Of a stretch of 64,000 nt of DNA, positions 44,370 to 55,865 are shown piece after piece; position 1 is the first letter of the stretch, and every line of letters starts with the position of its first letter. Position numbers and translations under genes: made by a program. Where the stretch lies: contig CP053157.1 of NCBI GenBank assembly GCA_014607495.2, positions 434,001 to 498,000 on the forward strand, read 5' to 3'. The DNA comes from Carposina sasakii (Eukaryota > Arthropoda > Insecta > Lepidoptera > Carposinidae). The notes beneath the pieces are model-generated. The model saw only the letters and a program-made list of their open reading frames with translations. It ran no database searches and was not told where the DNA came from.

Positions 44370-44588
44370 AGGCTCGAGCTCACTGGATGCGTGTGCGTGC
44401 ACGTAAGCGTAGACGTATACGTACCTCTGAGTTGTAATGTATGGAACTGTATAGGCACGGGCAGACCGGATGCGTATGTGTAGACGTAAGCATAGACGTT
44501 AAGCGGTGACAGTGCTATACATTAAACTAAGAGGTACGTGTACGTCTACGCTTACGTGCACGCATACGCATCCGGTGTGCTCGAGCCT
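44370..44588. mobile_element. Palindromic MITE, PIF/Harbinger-like
   Basis: A 219-bp element with roughly 59-bp inverted arms from AGGCTCGAGC to GCTCGAGCCT. It is flanked by TTA on both sides (44367-44369 and 44589-44591). A TTA (TWA) duplication is typical of PIF/Harbinger. Unusually rich in ACGTA and CG words. Confidence 0.7.
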
Positions 44589-44754
44589 TTAATGTGTGAG
44601 AAAACAAGGCGTTACGAATCACGTAGATGACACGAGCTTACGCCACTACATTGGTTCGGTTTCAACATTTCCCAACCTTAATCGAATGAGATGAACAGAG
44701 CATTGAAATAGCAGACTTGCTGATGATTATTACCTAAGCATAATTTAGAATTTG

Positions 44755-44960
44755 ACGGCCGATTGGTGTAGTAGGTAGTGACCCTGCCTGCGGCGCCATA
44801 GGTCCTGGGTTCGAATCCCGGTAGGTGCAAACATTGATATGATGAATAATAATGTTTGTTTTCGAGTCATGGATGTTTCAACACATGACCTTATGGATCT
44901 TTATGTGGGACTAAGTTAATGTGTTGTGAAGTGTGTGAATATTTATTTATTTATTTAAAA
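44755..44960 (+). repeat. tRNA-derived SINE family S1, best copy
   Basis: Head GGCCGATTGGTGTAGTAGGT (A-box), CCTGGGTTCGAATCCCGG (B-box), body to GGACTAAGTTAATGTGTTGT, tail of ATTT repeats. Complete SINE; not a functional tRNA gene. Confidence 0.75.
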
Positions 44961-46705
44961 AAAAACTTATGCTAAACTACCCGCCAGGGGCGTAACTATA
45001 GGATATACAGACAGCAAGTCGGCATAATTCCGTGTAATTAACGTGACTGTAAGATTTCCTTCGTGATTCTGCAGTTCTAACTACTTTATTTTGTGGACAC
45101 AGTCGTATATAACATGTATACCTACGAAACAGTTTTCGCTTAGAAACAAGTCTGATCGCAAAATAATCGCAAATACAATTTCAGCATTACCATAAAAAAT
45201 ATCTCGTCTCTTGAATACACAAACCTGAATTATAAATCCTAACAGCAATATAAACCTCATTACCCCCTCTAACCCTCCTCATTTACCTTACCAACTTTAG
45301 TTTATTTAACTTGCAAAAATGTCCCCAGGTGCCTCACTCAGAATCCCTGTCGCAAGATAAATTCTTTTAAAACAGTTACGACGTTGGTAATGGTTATCAT
45401 AATAATATACAGAGTTTAAAATTACGGTAAAAATCCCAAAGGCAACATACGCAGATCTAGAGTAATAAAACTGAAGAACAAGTTTGTTAGGCAGTCAGTT
45501 TATGGGCCAAAACAAAGGAACATACTGGTGGGTAGGATGGGGAACAGAGTTACATAAAGTTTCCAGGAAAAAGCAATTTTTATATTGATTTTTAAAAGTT
45601 TAGAAATATAACTGGGGATGTCTCTCTGGAATTATTATTGAGACCATAAAATTCCATTTAGTTCCTTCCAGGTAAATAGCTCTTTCATTCACTATATTAT
45701 GTTGCTCTGTTGGGGAAATTCGATTTTTGTTTAGTTATTTCTTATTTTTCTGCAAAAGTTATGAAACAAATCATGATATTAGCATTTCTAACTTTTTCTA
45801 GGTAGTTTTTTGTAAAAAATTTTATTTACGATTTCCAACATACTTTCGAGGCCTTTGCAAAACCATTGATAGATGGAACAAAAATGGTTACACATTGTGA
45901 TAAGATTGCTACATTTTAAAACTGGCTGTCTTATTTTTATTGCCCTGGCTCGATTTTTTCAAAGGTCTAAGGATAAAATTGATGCTGTGTCCATCTTTAT
46001 TTAAATAAAGATAATATCTTTATCTTTTACATAGACTAACTGACCATTAGAAAAATTGGATCTATGCCGAAGGAAATTTTAAGCGCGCTCCATCTTAGAC
46101 TGCAACGGTGCTTACCATCGGGCGCGTTATGGTCAAACGTAAGCCTAGTTAATGATTTAAAAAAAATCTCCAGTCTCTACAGCCGCAAGTCTCCGTAGTA
46201 AAGTCTCACCGCAGTTGATAGGAACTAATGTTGCAAAGCTTTTAGCCTCCTTCCCCCCTGTCGCCATATACCTACAATGGCCCTCATTACGCGGTACTAC
46301 CGTCTTTTCATCAAGGTTATGACCGTATTAGGCACTCAAGAAGGCGTTACATACTAGTTACTTAGTACCAACTTCTGGACTGTACAGTCTTGGTGCAATG
46401 TTTGTTTTTTATGTGCTTTTATAATACTTTTGCGTAGTACAGTCTGTAGTATAGGTTAGACCGTACTGATGTACCCATAGCTGAGCTGCTTCAATTTAGA
46501 ATTTATTATTATTTTATTTGTACATAAAATACTGTGTGAATATTCTAATTGTTGGTCCCTAGTAACACTGCCTGAACTGTTTAACTATTATTTCACTATG
46601 GCTAAAAGTAATGAAGCTTATTTCCTTATCAGGTGAGGCTGTGAAACTAGCTAGAATATATTATGTACAGAATTTCAAAAGGATACAATCAGAGATCATC
46701 TCTTA
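44961..46705. other. Intergenic, no gene seen
   Basis: AT-rich. At 46085-46150 a short old repeat (CTCCATCTTAGACTGCAACG ... CGTTATGGTCAAACGTAAG) is seen. No frame of note. Confidence 0.4.
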
Positions 46706-47060
46706 TACAGGTTGATTTTTGGTCGCCAACGTTCCCGAAAACTACGGAATCACCTCATCGTCACAATAATTTTTCTCCATGAATGCATACTTGGAAAGTG
46801 TTTGGTTCCCAAGATATTAGGGTCCAAAGTTGAGTAAATGGACTGCCTTTTTCTGCATAAATGCACATATACGCGCGTAGCAAGATTTTTTCACGAGAAA
46901 TAATTAATATCTGTCTATGATAAGACTAGCATAAACACTGGACACTATAAATTTTGCCCGATCAAGAAAAAAAAAAAAAAAACATCGTTTCCCAGGATTT
47001 TTATTTGATGAATAGAGTATGTACCCTTCATTAACGGTTACAACGAAAAAACACCCTGTA
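46706..47060 (-). mobile_element. MITE family B, copy 4
   Basis: Reverse copy from TA-CAGGTTGATTTTTGGTCG to AAAACACCCTG-TA. Forms an inverted pair with the copy at 47369-47756. Confidence 0.7.
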
Positions 47061-47284
47061 TATAAAATATAAATGATTCTACAGAGTTACTATACCTACT
47101 CTTAAATTAGACTTAGAAATAAGTTCCCAATGTGAAAGCGAAAGGTCTACGAGTATTTAAAATTAGTGATTATCTTATGACACGAAACTAGGTACGTAAA
47201 AAGAAACAACTTTCATTATAGGACCTACTCCGAAAGATTGAAAAAAAAAACAATCTGCTGTTCCATACATTTCAGTGCAGTAAT

Positions 47285-47323
47285 ATACAATCTTGAATAA
47301 TTACTAATTATTCAAGATTGTAT
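47285..47323. repeat. Perfect 19-bp palindrome
   Basis: Arms 47285-47303 (ATACAATCTTGAATAATTA) and 47305-47323 are exact reverse complements around a single C. It lies between the two inverted family B copies. A wider imperfect pair (47159-47182 and 47331-47354) encloses it. Confidence 0.75.
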
Positions 47324-47368
47324 GGTATTGTATGTCAAAAGATAATCACTAATTTTGGATAGACTTTA

Positions 47369-47756
47369 TACAGGATATTTTTTTGTGGCCACCATTAACG
47401 AAGGGTACGTATTCTATACATAAATTAAAGTAAGTTTATGCCAAAAAAAAAATGCTGGGAATTTTTTTTTTTTTTTGAATTTTTTTTTTAATTACTTGAT
47501 CGGGCGAAATTTATAGTGTCTAGTGCTTACGTTAGTTTTTTTTATAGACGGATATTAATTATTTCTCGTGAAAAAATATTGCTACGCGCGTCTATGTGCA
47601 TTTATGCAGAAAAACGCAGTCTATTTACTCAACTTTGGACCCTAATATTTTGGAAACCAGACACTTCCCAGATATGCTTTCGTGGAGAAAAATGATCGTG
47701 ATGATGAGGAGATTCCGTAGTTTTCAGGAACGTTGACGACCAAAAATCATCCTGTA
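47369..47756 (+). mobile_element. MITE family B, copy 5
   Basis: Forward copy, TA-CAGGATATTTTTTTGTGG to AAAAATCATCCTG-TA. Confidence 0.7.
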
Positions 47757-48110
47757 TAAAGTAACTTGTCCTGTTCAACTGATTGATTCATCAATGCCGA
47801 GCCGAACTACTGAAGCTAGAAACCTAGTATTTGGACCGTGGTTTCCTTTTGTAACCTAGGTCTTATAATCTGTAGGTAGGTACCTAATTCTAGTAGGCAG
47901 GTAATTCTTTGTCCTGAATGACTGAGTGATGGATCAATCCACAGCCTAAACCGGTGTACCTAAGGCTCTTGCAATTGGAGTGTGGAGGGTGTGCTCTTTG
48001 TGTGACGTAGGCATCCGATATGAAAGGATTTTCCGAAATTCACACGAAAACGGGATAAATGGTATATTGTAAATTTTACGCAAACGAAGTCGTAGGCGTC
48101 TTCTTAGGTC
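47757..48110 (+). repeat. Interspersed repeat family F, two pieces
   Basis: Starts CTTGTCCTGTTCAACTGATT; a second start TTTGTCCTGAATGACTGAGT is seen at about 47910. Ends ACGAAGTCGTAGGCGTCTTC. Confidence 0.5.
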
Positions 48111-49144
48111 AACTAATAATAATTAAATTTCTTAATAAAATTAAAAACTAATACCGGTCGCTACTAAAGACTCCCAACTTCTCAAAGTTTTCAGCACAAA
48201 TTACTTACATATCTTCATCATAAGCAATCTAGCAAGTAAGTTCATCCTAAGTTTGGGAGCCATGAAGTACCAAACTAAGTAATTAACTGGAAGTTGTTTA
48301 CAGCGTTAGAAGCATCTTTATGAGCCAGTAGAAGCTTTTAAAGTGTAACATATAGGTATTGTGGACAAAGTTTGTTATGCATAAGTATACTACATGAGTG
48401 ATGCAACAAATTACTGGCAATTTTGCTCTTAGCAATTGGCAACAGTTTAAAAGTTTGCCCACTTTTTGAAAATCCACACGTCATTTCATTATCACATCCA
48501 GTCACTCTGACTGGACTTTCTGGGTTTTTAGGGTACTAAAATGATATGCAAGTACCTAAACTCCAAACATTGCTTATGTGCTTGAATGACTGATAATTTT
48601 ATTCATGACACACTCAGGTATACTGTTAGCAGTTATGAAAACTACATTTCATTTATGACATTCAGACATAACAATTTCAACTGCTGGTTTAGATTCCTCG
48701 ATTAACCAGAAACTTTCACTATCAGTTTTATGAAAAGCCTCAACACCACCCCTACCTAAAGCATTCTTTGCCAAACTATATGCCTATAATATCTCTCCCA
48801 AGATTCATCGTTTTTATCAAATGGAGTTCCAGATATAGACTAATCGGACTTCGTTAAATCTGGACAAATCATCACAATCCTTACTTTATATCTTTTAAAG
48901 TTATCAGCATGGCCCAACGATTGACTTAATCCAAGCACGGCAAATTTAGATAGATGCCTAGAATATTGGCATATATGGCACAATTTTGAACCCATTATTG
49001 AAGATACATTGATAATAGTCCCACCACCCCCACCTCTGTCTGTTCTCATAAGCTTCCGAAATTTCAAAGTCCATTTTATAACAGTTGACGCTGAGACTCA
49101 ATTCGATAGACTCTTCGTTGCTAATACCAGCTTTGTTAACAAGA

Positions 49145-50170
49145 TTATCAAGTTTATTATATAAATAAATAATAATAAATAAATATTCACACACTACACA
49201 ACACATTAACCTAGTCCCACATTAAGATCTCTAAGGTCTTGTGTCGTGGGTACTAAGCAACGGTATATAAATGTCGTGGCCATATCGTAGAATTGATCAT
49301 TTCATGAAATGGTCGAGCATTTCATGAAATGGTCGCATTTCATGAAAAGTTCAACTGTCTATTGGCCACATCATGATATGGTTTGGGCAGATCGATGATT
49401 AAAAATCGTTTCTCGATATGGGCAACTAAACGCCCGATCATTTCATGAAGTGGTCAAGATTATTGATCATATCGTAAAATAGTTACATGAATCACCGGTA
49501 GAGGCGCTGCGCGCGTTTTATTTATGTGTGAAGATGGCGGATTTTTCTTTTTAGGTTATAAAACAAATTAAAGAGAGTAGGGTGACTATGCAGAAGAAGT
49601 TCACGGATAGTGTGTTATATTGTATAATGTATATTAGACTTAATGGTGGTTTATAATAATATTGTTAAACAAAAACCTTAGATTACGATAGGTTAGGTTA
49701 GGTTAGACTATGACAAATGACGCACGAGCCGAGCGAGCGGAGCGAGCGTGCCCAGGCAGCGTCCGGCGATGTGCCAGATGCGAATCGCTTTTGTAAAGTC
49801 TTTTATGTTTTTATTATATTGTGAAAATATCACATAAATAATAGCAAAAAAAATCATACCATCATACCTTATGGTATACTTATATATGGTGTAAGCTCTT
49901 ACCACATTCGGATTTTATGGACACCCTGTTAATACGATTTGGCCAAACGTGGATGACAAAATCGTGAAATGTAGACGATTTAACGATCTGGTCAAATTGA
50001 ATTGGCCACTTCATGAAATGCGACCACTTCATGAAATGCTCGACCATTTCATGAAATGATCAATTTAACAATATGGCCACGACATAAATACATAGATAAG
50101 TATAGAAACATCCATGACTCGGAAACAAACATCAATATTCATCATATCCATATTTGCACCTACCGGGATT
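49145..50170 (-). repeat. SINE family S1, split by a fold-back element
   Basis: Halves 49145-49272 and 50084-50170 join into one reverse S1 copy when the 811-bp element and one ATAAAT duplication are removed. The tRNA-like head is truncated at the B-box. Inserted in the dehydrogenase pseudogene. Confidence 0.7.
49273..50083. mobile_element. 811-bp fold-back DNA element
   Basis: Ends GTCGTGGCCATAT and ATATGGCCACGAC. The first and last roughly 85 bp are inverted repeats with about 90 percent identity, each holding three copies of a CATTTCATGAAATGGTCG-like unit. Flanked by ATAAAT on both sides (49267-49272 and 50084-50089), a 6-bp duplication. The interior holds a CG-rich patch (GAGCGAGCGGAGCGAGCG) and three GGTTA units. 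No transposase; superfamily unknown. Confidence 0.75.
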
Positions 50171-50328
50171 CGTAAACGTATGGTGTAACGTATTAGTTAG
50201 TAGGTAGGTACGTTAATAAAATAAGACTAGAATATTTATAATTTACAATATATTTACAAAATAAGGTAGACAGTTATATACAAAAAAAGTAAAAGAAAAG
50301 ATATTAGGTAGTCTCAGGGAGTGAGTCC

Positions 50329-50457
50329 TTAGCACGCAAAGTTCGATTCACTATATACAGTTATCGGAAAACCACTTCCCTGCCGCTTCCGGTGAAGATT
50401 CAGGATGACGTCACGGGCAGCATCCGCTGAGGTCTTGATCCCAATAGAATGGAAGGC
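50329..50457 (-). other. 43-codon open stretch of unknown origin
   Basis: Minus frame containing SIGIKTSADAARDVILNLHR and KRQGSGFPITVY, ending in a TAA. It reads like protein-coding sequence and is bordered by AGGTAGGGT repeats. I do not recognise it. It may be the end of a retroelement frame or a captured exon. Confidence 0.3.
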
Positions 50458-50699
50458 AGGTAGGTAGGGTAGGTAGGGTAGGTTAAATCATTAACAACGT
50501 CACATTTCTAGAAAACTGCTTTGTATTTACCATATTTTGCGGTTAAAGTGTTGACTGCTTTAGTTCCATTAGTTTCGCCGATATCCAACAATATTGCGAC
50601 TTTAATACCACTTGCTGAATAATGATCTGCAAATTGAAAACCTGTTACTTTTGAACCACCAGTCATGATCACTGTTTTATTTGTTAGTTCTTTCTCCAT

Positions 50700-51414
50700 T
50701 TTGAATAATGTTAAGATATAAATACCACTCTTGTAATAAAACGGAATATTGTAACAAAATGCTACCATGAAATGGAATTTTCTTCGAATTATATTTTAAA
50801 ACTCATGATAATCAAGTAAAATTTTATCGATATCGAGACTCTTTCCATACTTTAAATTGGCCTTTTTTAATTTCTATACCACACCCCATGTTTACATTTA
50901 TTTTTACAAAGAAAGTCGAATTAATTAGTGAATTAATGTTTCAATGTTATTATACATACATACATATAAATATGACTTTGTCCTGAATGACTGATGGCAA
51001 GATCCAACCTAAATCTCTGATCTTGAGACCTGAAACCTGGGGAGTGAGGTCGTTGTATAACGCAGCATCATCCTTTGGCAACGAAAAAACGGAAATCCTT
51101 GGGTTTATGGGGACGAAGTCGTGGGCGTCTTCTAGTTCTCAAATAAAAACCTATTTTCTATTCTAGTATAATAGTGTGTAACCCTTAGATAAATTATGTG
51201 TAACCAAAATTTTAGTCACTTTTGAATATGGATTAAGTATGGATCCAATTGGAGTAACCCGCTTAAGGGAAGCTCTTCGAAAGAGGTACGGATAATGATG
51301 TACCTATAAAGGTTGGAGCTGGTTGATAACGACACTAATAAGACGAGGCTTTGGCTGGCTTGTCACGGCTTAAAGGGCTTAGTCAGGGATGGATCCTGAA
51401 TATCTGATGCTGTA
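50700..51414. other. Intergenic with family F fragment
   Basis: Family F piece at 50972-51137 (TTTGTCCTGAATGACTGATG ... ACGAAGTCGTGGGCGTCTTC). No gene. Confidence 0.45.
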
Positions 51415-51776
51415 TACAGGGTGTTTTTTCATTGCCATCCTTTACATCAAATAAAGTAAGTTTATGGCAAAAAAAGTTGCTGGGAAATGATATTAATTGT
51501 TTTGAAAAAAAAAACTTTATCGGCCGAAATTTATAGTATCCAGTGTTTGTGTTTGTTTTCTTATAGCCAGATTTAAATTATTTTTCTTGAAAAAATGTTA
51601 TAACACACGTATATGTGCTTTTATGAAAAAAAAATGCAGTCTATTTACTCAACTTAGGACCCTAATATCTTGGGCATCAGTCACTTCCCAGATATGCTTC
51701 CATGGAGAAAAATGATTGCGATGATGGGGAGATTCCGTAGTATTCGGAAACGTTGAAGACCAAAAAAAACCCTGTA
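51415..51776 (+). mobile_element. MITE family B, copy 6
   Basis: Forward copy, TA-CAGGGTGTTTTTTCATTG to AAAAAAAACCCTG-TA. More diverged than the others. Confidence 0.65.
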
Positions 51777-54700
51777 TAATGTATCTACTTAGATAGAGAA
51801 TAAGGTGTCTCTTATAATAATGATGACTTTGGAAAACCCAGCAATATCGTTGTTTTAGTTAATGATATTTGCTTCTAGTTGATTTAAATCGCTGAGAGAC
51901 TGAAGTAATGGAACATACGTTTTCATAGAAACCCAAAATAATTCCTAAATTGCTATGGATTTGATGGCCTTTACCATTTTTCTAGCCTCAGCTCTATTTC
52001 GAAATAAATGTATGTATACTCACACATTTTCATTTTGTAGATATTGGTTTGCTAGAAACTTAATACTTATGTTTATTGTCACTGTTGCCTACAATACGTA
52101 CATTATAAAATCAACTTCCCGAAGGAGTTGGCAAATATCACGAACCTCTATTTGCTACGGTCCTGATACACCTTGCTTATAATCCCAACTAACATTATAA
52201 ATGCTAAAGTAAATTTGTTTGTTACCTCTTCACGCTTTATTTACTCTGAATGAGTGTCTTCTTGAAATTTGGCATACATTCTGTAGTCCACACAAACGAT
52301 GTGAGCAACAGCAAGTAAATAATATTACTATCCAATGCCACCTTTTTGAAGACGAGTTCAAACCTCAACCTACTTTTAATAATATTTCTCGATTACAGAG
52401 GGATCAAAACAATCTTATGCAAGCCATCATCCAACTTAGGTAACTATTTACTCCAGTATACCTCGTCTAATCTCCTATACGTTAACTTGTAAATCGCGGT
52501 GTATAAATCAGTCCTTACACTTCATTTTGGTAGCCAAGTCCCCCAACAATGGCGCTGGTGTGTTTGCAACTAAACTGTTTTGAGTTTATTCTATTTAGTT
52601 CAACGAAAATCCGCGAGACTTTGTTATAAATTTGATCACAGATTGACTAATTCAAGGCTCAGTGTGCAGGACATAATATGCGACGAGCCTTAACTCCTCG
52701 CGGATATCTTAACTCGGAGATTTATATGCGGAACCCTATTTAGTGTCAGTTTGCTATCGTTGTCCTGTTTGGTGCGGTTCCGTGTATTTAGTGTTATTTG
52801 TTAACAAGTTGCGTGCGATGAAGTTAATTTTATGGACAGGATAAGTATGTTATGACTTTTATTATTTTATAGTGTAGCGGGAAATGTATTCTATGTTCTA
52901 TTTCAAGCTCGTGACAGTATTTATATACAATATAGATAAAGTTACGGAAAAGCGAATATATAACCTATTACATCGTATATTGTACCTATACATGCAGGTA
53001 TGGTATGGAAACTTTATTATTTCTTCTGAATGAAAACCAGGTCATTACACTTATACCGTGGTTTAACATTATTCATTTTCTTCCTCAAACATGGCGGCAT
53101 ATTTCCACAGCAATAAAACGAGATCAAAAAAAAAATTCCTTTACACGCAATTTTTTCATTCGAATTCGCTGTATTTTTTACATCAAACCGAACTTTACCT
53201 CATTAAATAAGTAGAAAAGCGTAAAGGTTGCGAAATAATGAGATACTCTACATTAGAGATTCATTAAAGTCGACAGTGAAGCCATTTATGTTATTTCTGC
53301 AAGCCTAACTGATTTTATCAAGTACTTACCATCACATTTATTGTGCCAATGTGCTTACTCTGTAAACATGTTAATTAGGTATATTAAGATTTTAAAAAAA
53401 ATCCAAATTGCTCGATTTTATTTCAAGTAACGCTTGAAGTTCAAAGTGAAACATCATAAAAGTACCTACTTCCACGTTACATATCTTTAGAATGAATCGT
53501 AACAATTTTATGTTATAAGGCAGCTCATGTAAAGTCGGCTTGTAAATTTACTCTATGTAATAAAGTAGAGTTTCTAGGCGCAATTTGTTTAACAATCTCT
53601 ATATTATTTATCACGTTTCTACTTATAATCTCTTTGCTGAACGTAGCCATGACTCGTGTATTCTTTGTACAAGGTAAAGGTGATTTTATAAAGAGAGCAA
53701 TACTGCTTCGAATTTGGAGAAATTTGATAAGAAAACAAAATGATAAATGATGTAGGTAGTAGCAGCTCATTTCACCAATTTAAGATGAAGGGTAGAGTTA
53801 CTGTTGATTTCAATATTACAAAAAATACGCAAAAACAACATTCTAATTTTGTAATATTTGTACAGTAGTCTGAACTGCAGGATCATGATGAAAATTAAAC
53901 AGCCACGATTAGTATAGCGGGGAAAGATGTAAAACATCAGTTACAGGTTACCGTCTGAGGGAATGCCCGTGAGTTCCATAGTCAATTCTTAGGACATCTT
54001 AGCAAGGAAGGTGATACAGATCATGACGAATTCTAACAATTAATAGTTATCTTTTTGAACTTGTCCGAATTTGTAATATATTACTTCGCTTAATAGATTT
54101 CTAGTGATCTAAATTGGCTCCTTTTGAAAATAACGTAAAAGCTACTAATAAGCCACTTACAGGCTAGAAATGTACCTACTCCAGAATAAATTTCAAACAG
54201 CACATTTCAGAATTTTACTAAACATTTTAAAATGTGTTATATTTTCTACTCTATCCCAACATTAACTATGAATTCATCTTTAGATCCTGTTTTATTCGCA
54301 AAAAGTCCGCCGGAAAAAATAAGACCCGTCTGATATTCGGAGTTATTAAAAATTTAGAGAATTTTCCTGCAAAACAAAGGGAGATGGGAAAAGGGAAACT
54401 CGGGAGGGAGGCATGAAAATTAAAATAGTTTTTATGTGTCAAAGATTGCTCTTCCATCCGCATCGGGAGTAGGGCTCATCCCGTGTCACAGGACCGCTCT
54501 GGGATGTGGTCTAAGTTTTATTTATAATTTTGAATAGTAAATCACTGCGATTGACTAGAATTATATCAGCTGAATCTTCTTCCTTGCATGTCGTAAGAGT
54601 CGACTAAGGAACTCAGGGCCGTTCTCTTAGGTGATGAGCTAGATAATTTTATCATATCTGGTCCCTCTGCTAAACGTGCCTACGTCCGTCATGATTCTAC

Positions 54701-55564
54701 ACTAGTTCTATATACATTTCATGGGGAAGGAAAGATCGGATGTTTATAGGAAATACACATAGAAATACCAATTGAAGCGAAGTAATGTAAAGTAAGGCAG
54801 ACCAAGTAAAATATCTATCGGAATTTGTAAAACAACATCTTGCTTCGAGGGAACGCCCCAGAGTTCCTTAGTCGACTCTTGCGACATCCACGGACGTAGA
54901 TACAGCTGATGTATGCCAGTAAAGCCTTGCATCAGCACAGGGTCTCTTCTACGATGGAAATAGTCCAACTTTAGCTTGCAAATCTGACAATATCTCCATC
55001 GCCTGTACCTTAAACCCGTTCCTCAGCCCAGCTTAGGCATCTCAGATGAAGTTGATAAATGACGCAAAGGTAATCCCAGCCGTAATCTGCGCCGATGCGT
55101 TCAGTAATTTTTCACCTTTTTCTATCTTTTAATCCAAAAGAGTAACGAAGGGCGCCCCCCTAATGAACTGAGGCTTAGGCGTAAACATATCGGCATTTTT
55201 TCGCTTAGCTACGTGCTTTTTTTTTTCAATTTTCACATCAATTACGGCTTTTCGTGGCTTTGGGTTGCGTTTTATAGACACTTACAGGGTTTGAAGTATT
55301 CTTGGGAGGTATTGTGAGTTCATTTTGAATGAGAGAGAATTAGCTTTTAGGGAGAGAAAGAAAACACGAGCAGACAAATGTTCGCATACCTAGTAGTTAG
55401 TTTTATCTTAGTTGAAAAGTGCTGTATTCGGTCTCATCATTATACCTCATTAAATCACACCAAAAACACCGAGAGTAGTTACAACTTGATTCAATCGACC
55501 ATCCGTTGATATTTGGGCTACATAATTACCTATAGAAGATCAGACTTCCTAAATACTGTTGCTG
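51777..55564. other. Gene-free AT-rich interval
   Basis: No coding region recognised on either strand. Short pieces of an old repeat (words like GTCGTAAGAGTCGACTAAGG and GGAACTC) occur at about 53955-54010, 54585-54630 and 54850-54910. Confidence 0.4.
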
Positions 55565-55845
55565 GGTTATTGCTAAACAAATTTGGAGAAATTTAGATTG
55601 TGAGAGCAAGCTGAAATGGCAATGGGCAGGGCACATAGCTCGAAGAACTGATGGCCGATGGAGTCGGAAAGTTCTAGAGTGGATACCACGTATCGGCAAA
55701 CGCAACGTGGGAAGGCCACCCGCGAGGTGGACGAACAACCTGGCCAAGGTCGCGGGCGTCGGTTGGATGCAGGCTGCTTCCGACCGGTCGGAGTGGAGGT
55801 TGTTGGGGAGGCCTATGTCCAACAGTAGACTTCTCAGGGCTGTAA
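55565..55845 (+). mobile_element. RTE-like LINE 3' fragment
   Basis: Forward frame with KWQWAGHIARRTDGRWSRK, VLEWIPRIGKRNVGRPPARW, VGWMQAASDRSEW, then a one-base frame change before the usual EAYVQQWTA end. Same family as the reverse copy at 1655-1900. Only the last 90 or so codons remain. Confidence 0.75.
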
Positions 55846-55865
55846 ATGAAGATGATGATGATAGG

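Larger units (their letters stand above)
48649..50699 (-). pseudogene. Short-chain dehydrogenase (insect ADH-like) pseudogene
   Basis: N-terminal part 50699-50484 (MEKELTNKTVIMTGGSKVTG...) matches the Rossmann start of insect alcohol-dehydrogenase-like SDRs. A TAG stop at 50510-50508 interrupts VF-KCD, and the TGxxxGxG glycine motif is damaged (TGGSKVTG). The catalytic half resumes at about 49170: LDNLVNKAGI (NNAG changed), then a frame change near 49046, then RTDRGGGGGTIINVSS. The YxxxK motif is broken (YSRHLSK, five residues between Y and K). A second stop lies at 48842-48840, and a C-terminal frame (FWLIEESKPA) ends at TGA 48651-48649. The middle is filled by a SINE that was itself split by a fold-back element. 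At least two stops, two frame changes and lost active-site geometry: not functional. Ancestral role would be NAD-dependent alcohol oxidation. Confidence 0.85.

Noticed and set aside
44755..44830. Possible tRNA gene with A and B boxes
   Set aside because: The same head and downstream body recur at 40265, 3050, 24425 and 49145 with a shared non-tRNA tail, so it is a tRNA-derived SINE.
48840..49067. Working short-chain dehydrogenase
   Set aside because: Frame changes, stops and a broken YxxxK motif rule out a functional enzyme.
49273..49357. CRISPR-like array from repeated CATTTCATGAAATGGTCG units
   Set aside because: Units are near-adjacent without unique spacers, mirrored in the other arm, and the genome is eukaryotic; they are subrepeats of a transposon end.
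49685..49706. Interstitial telomeric repeat (GGTTA units)
   Set aside because: Only three units inside a fold-back element; too short to be telomeric DNA.
55526..55822. 98-codon minus frame
   Set aside because: It is antisense to an RTE-type LINE coding tail on the plus strand.
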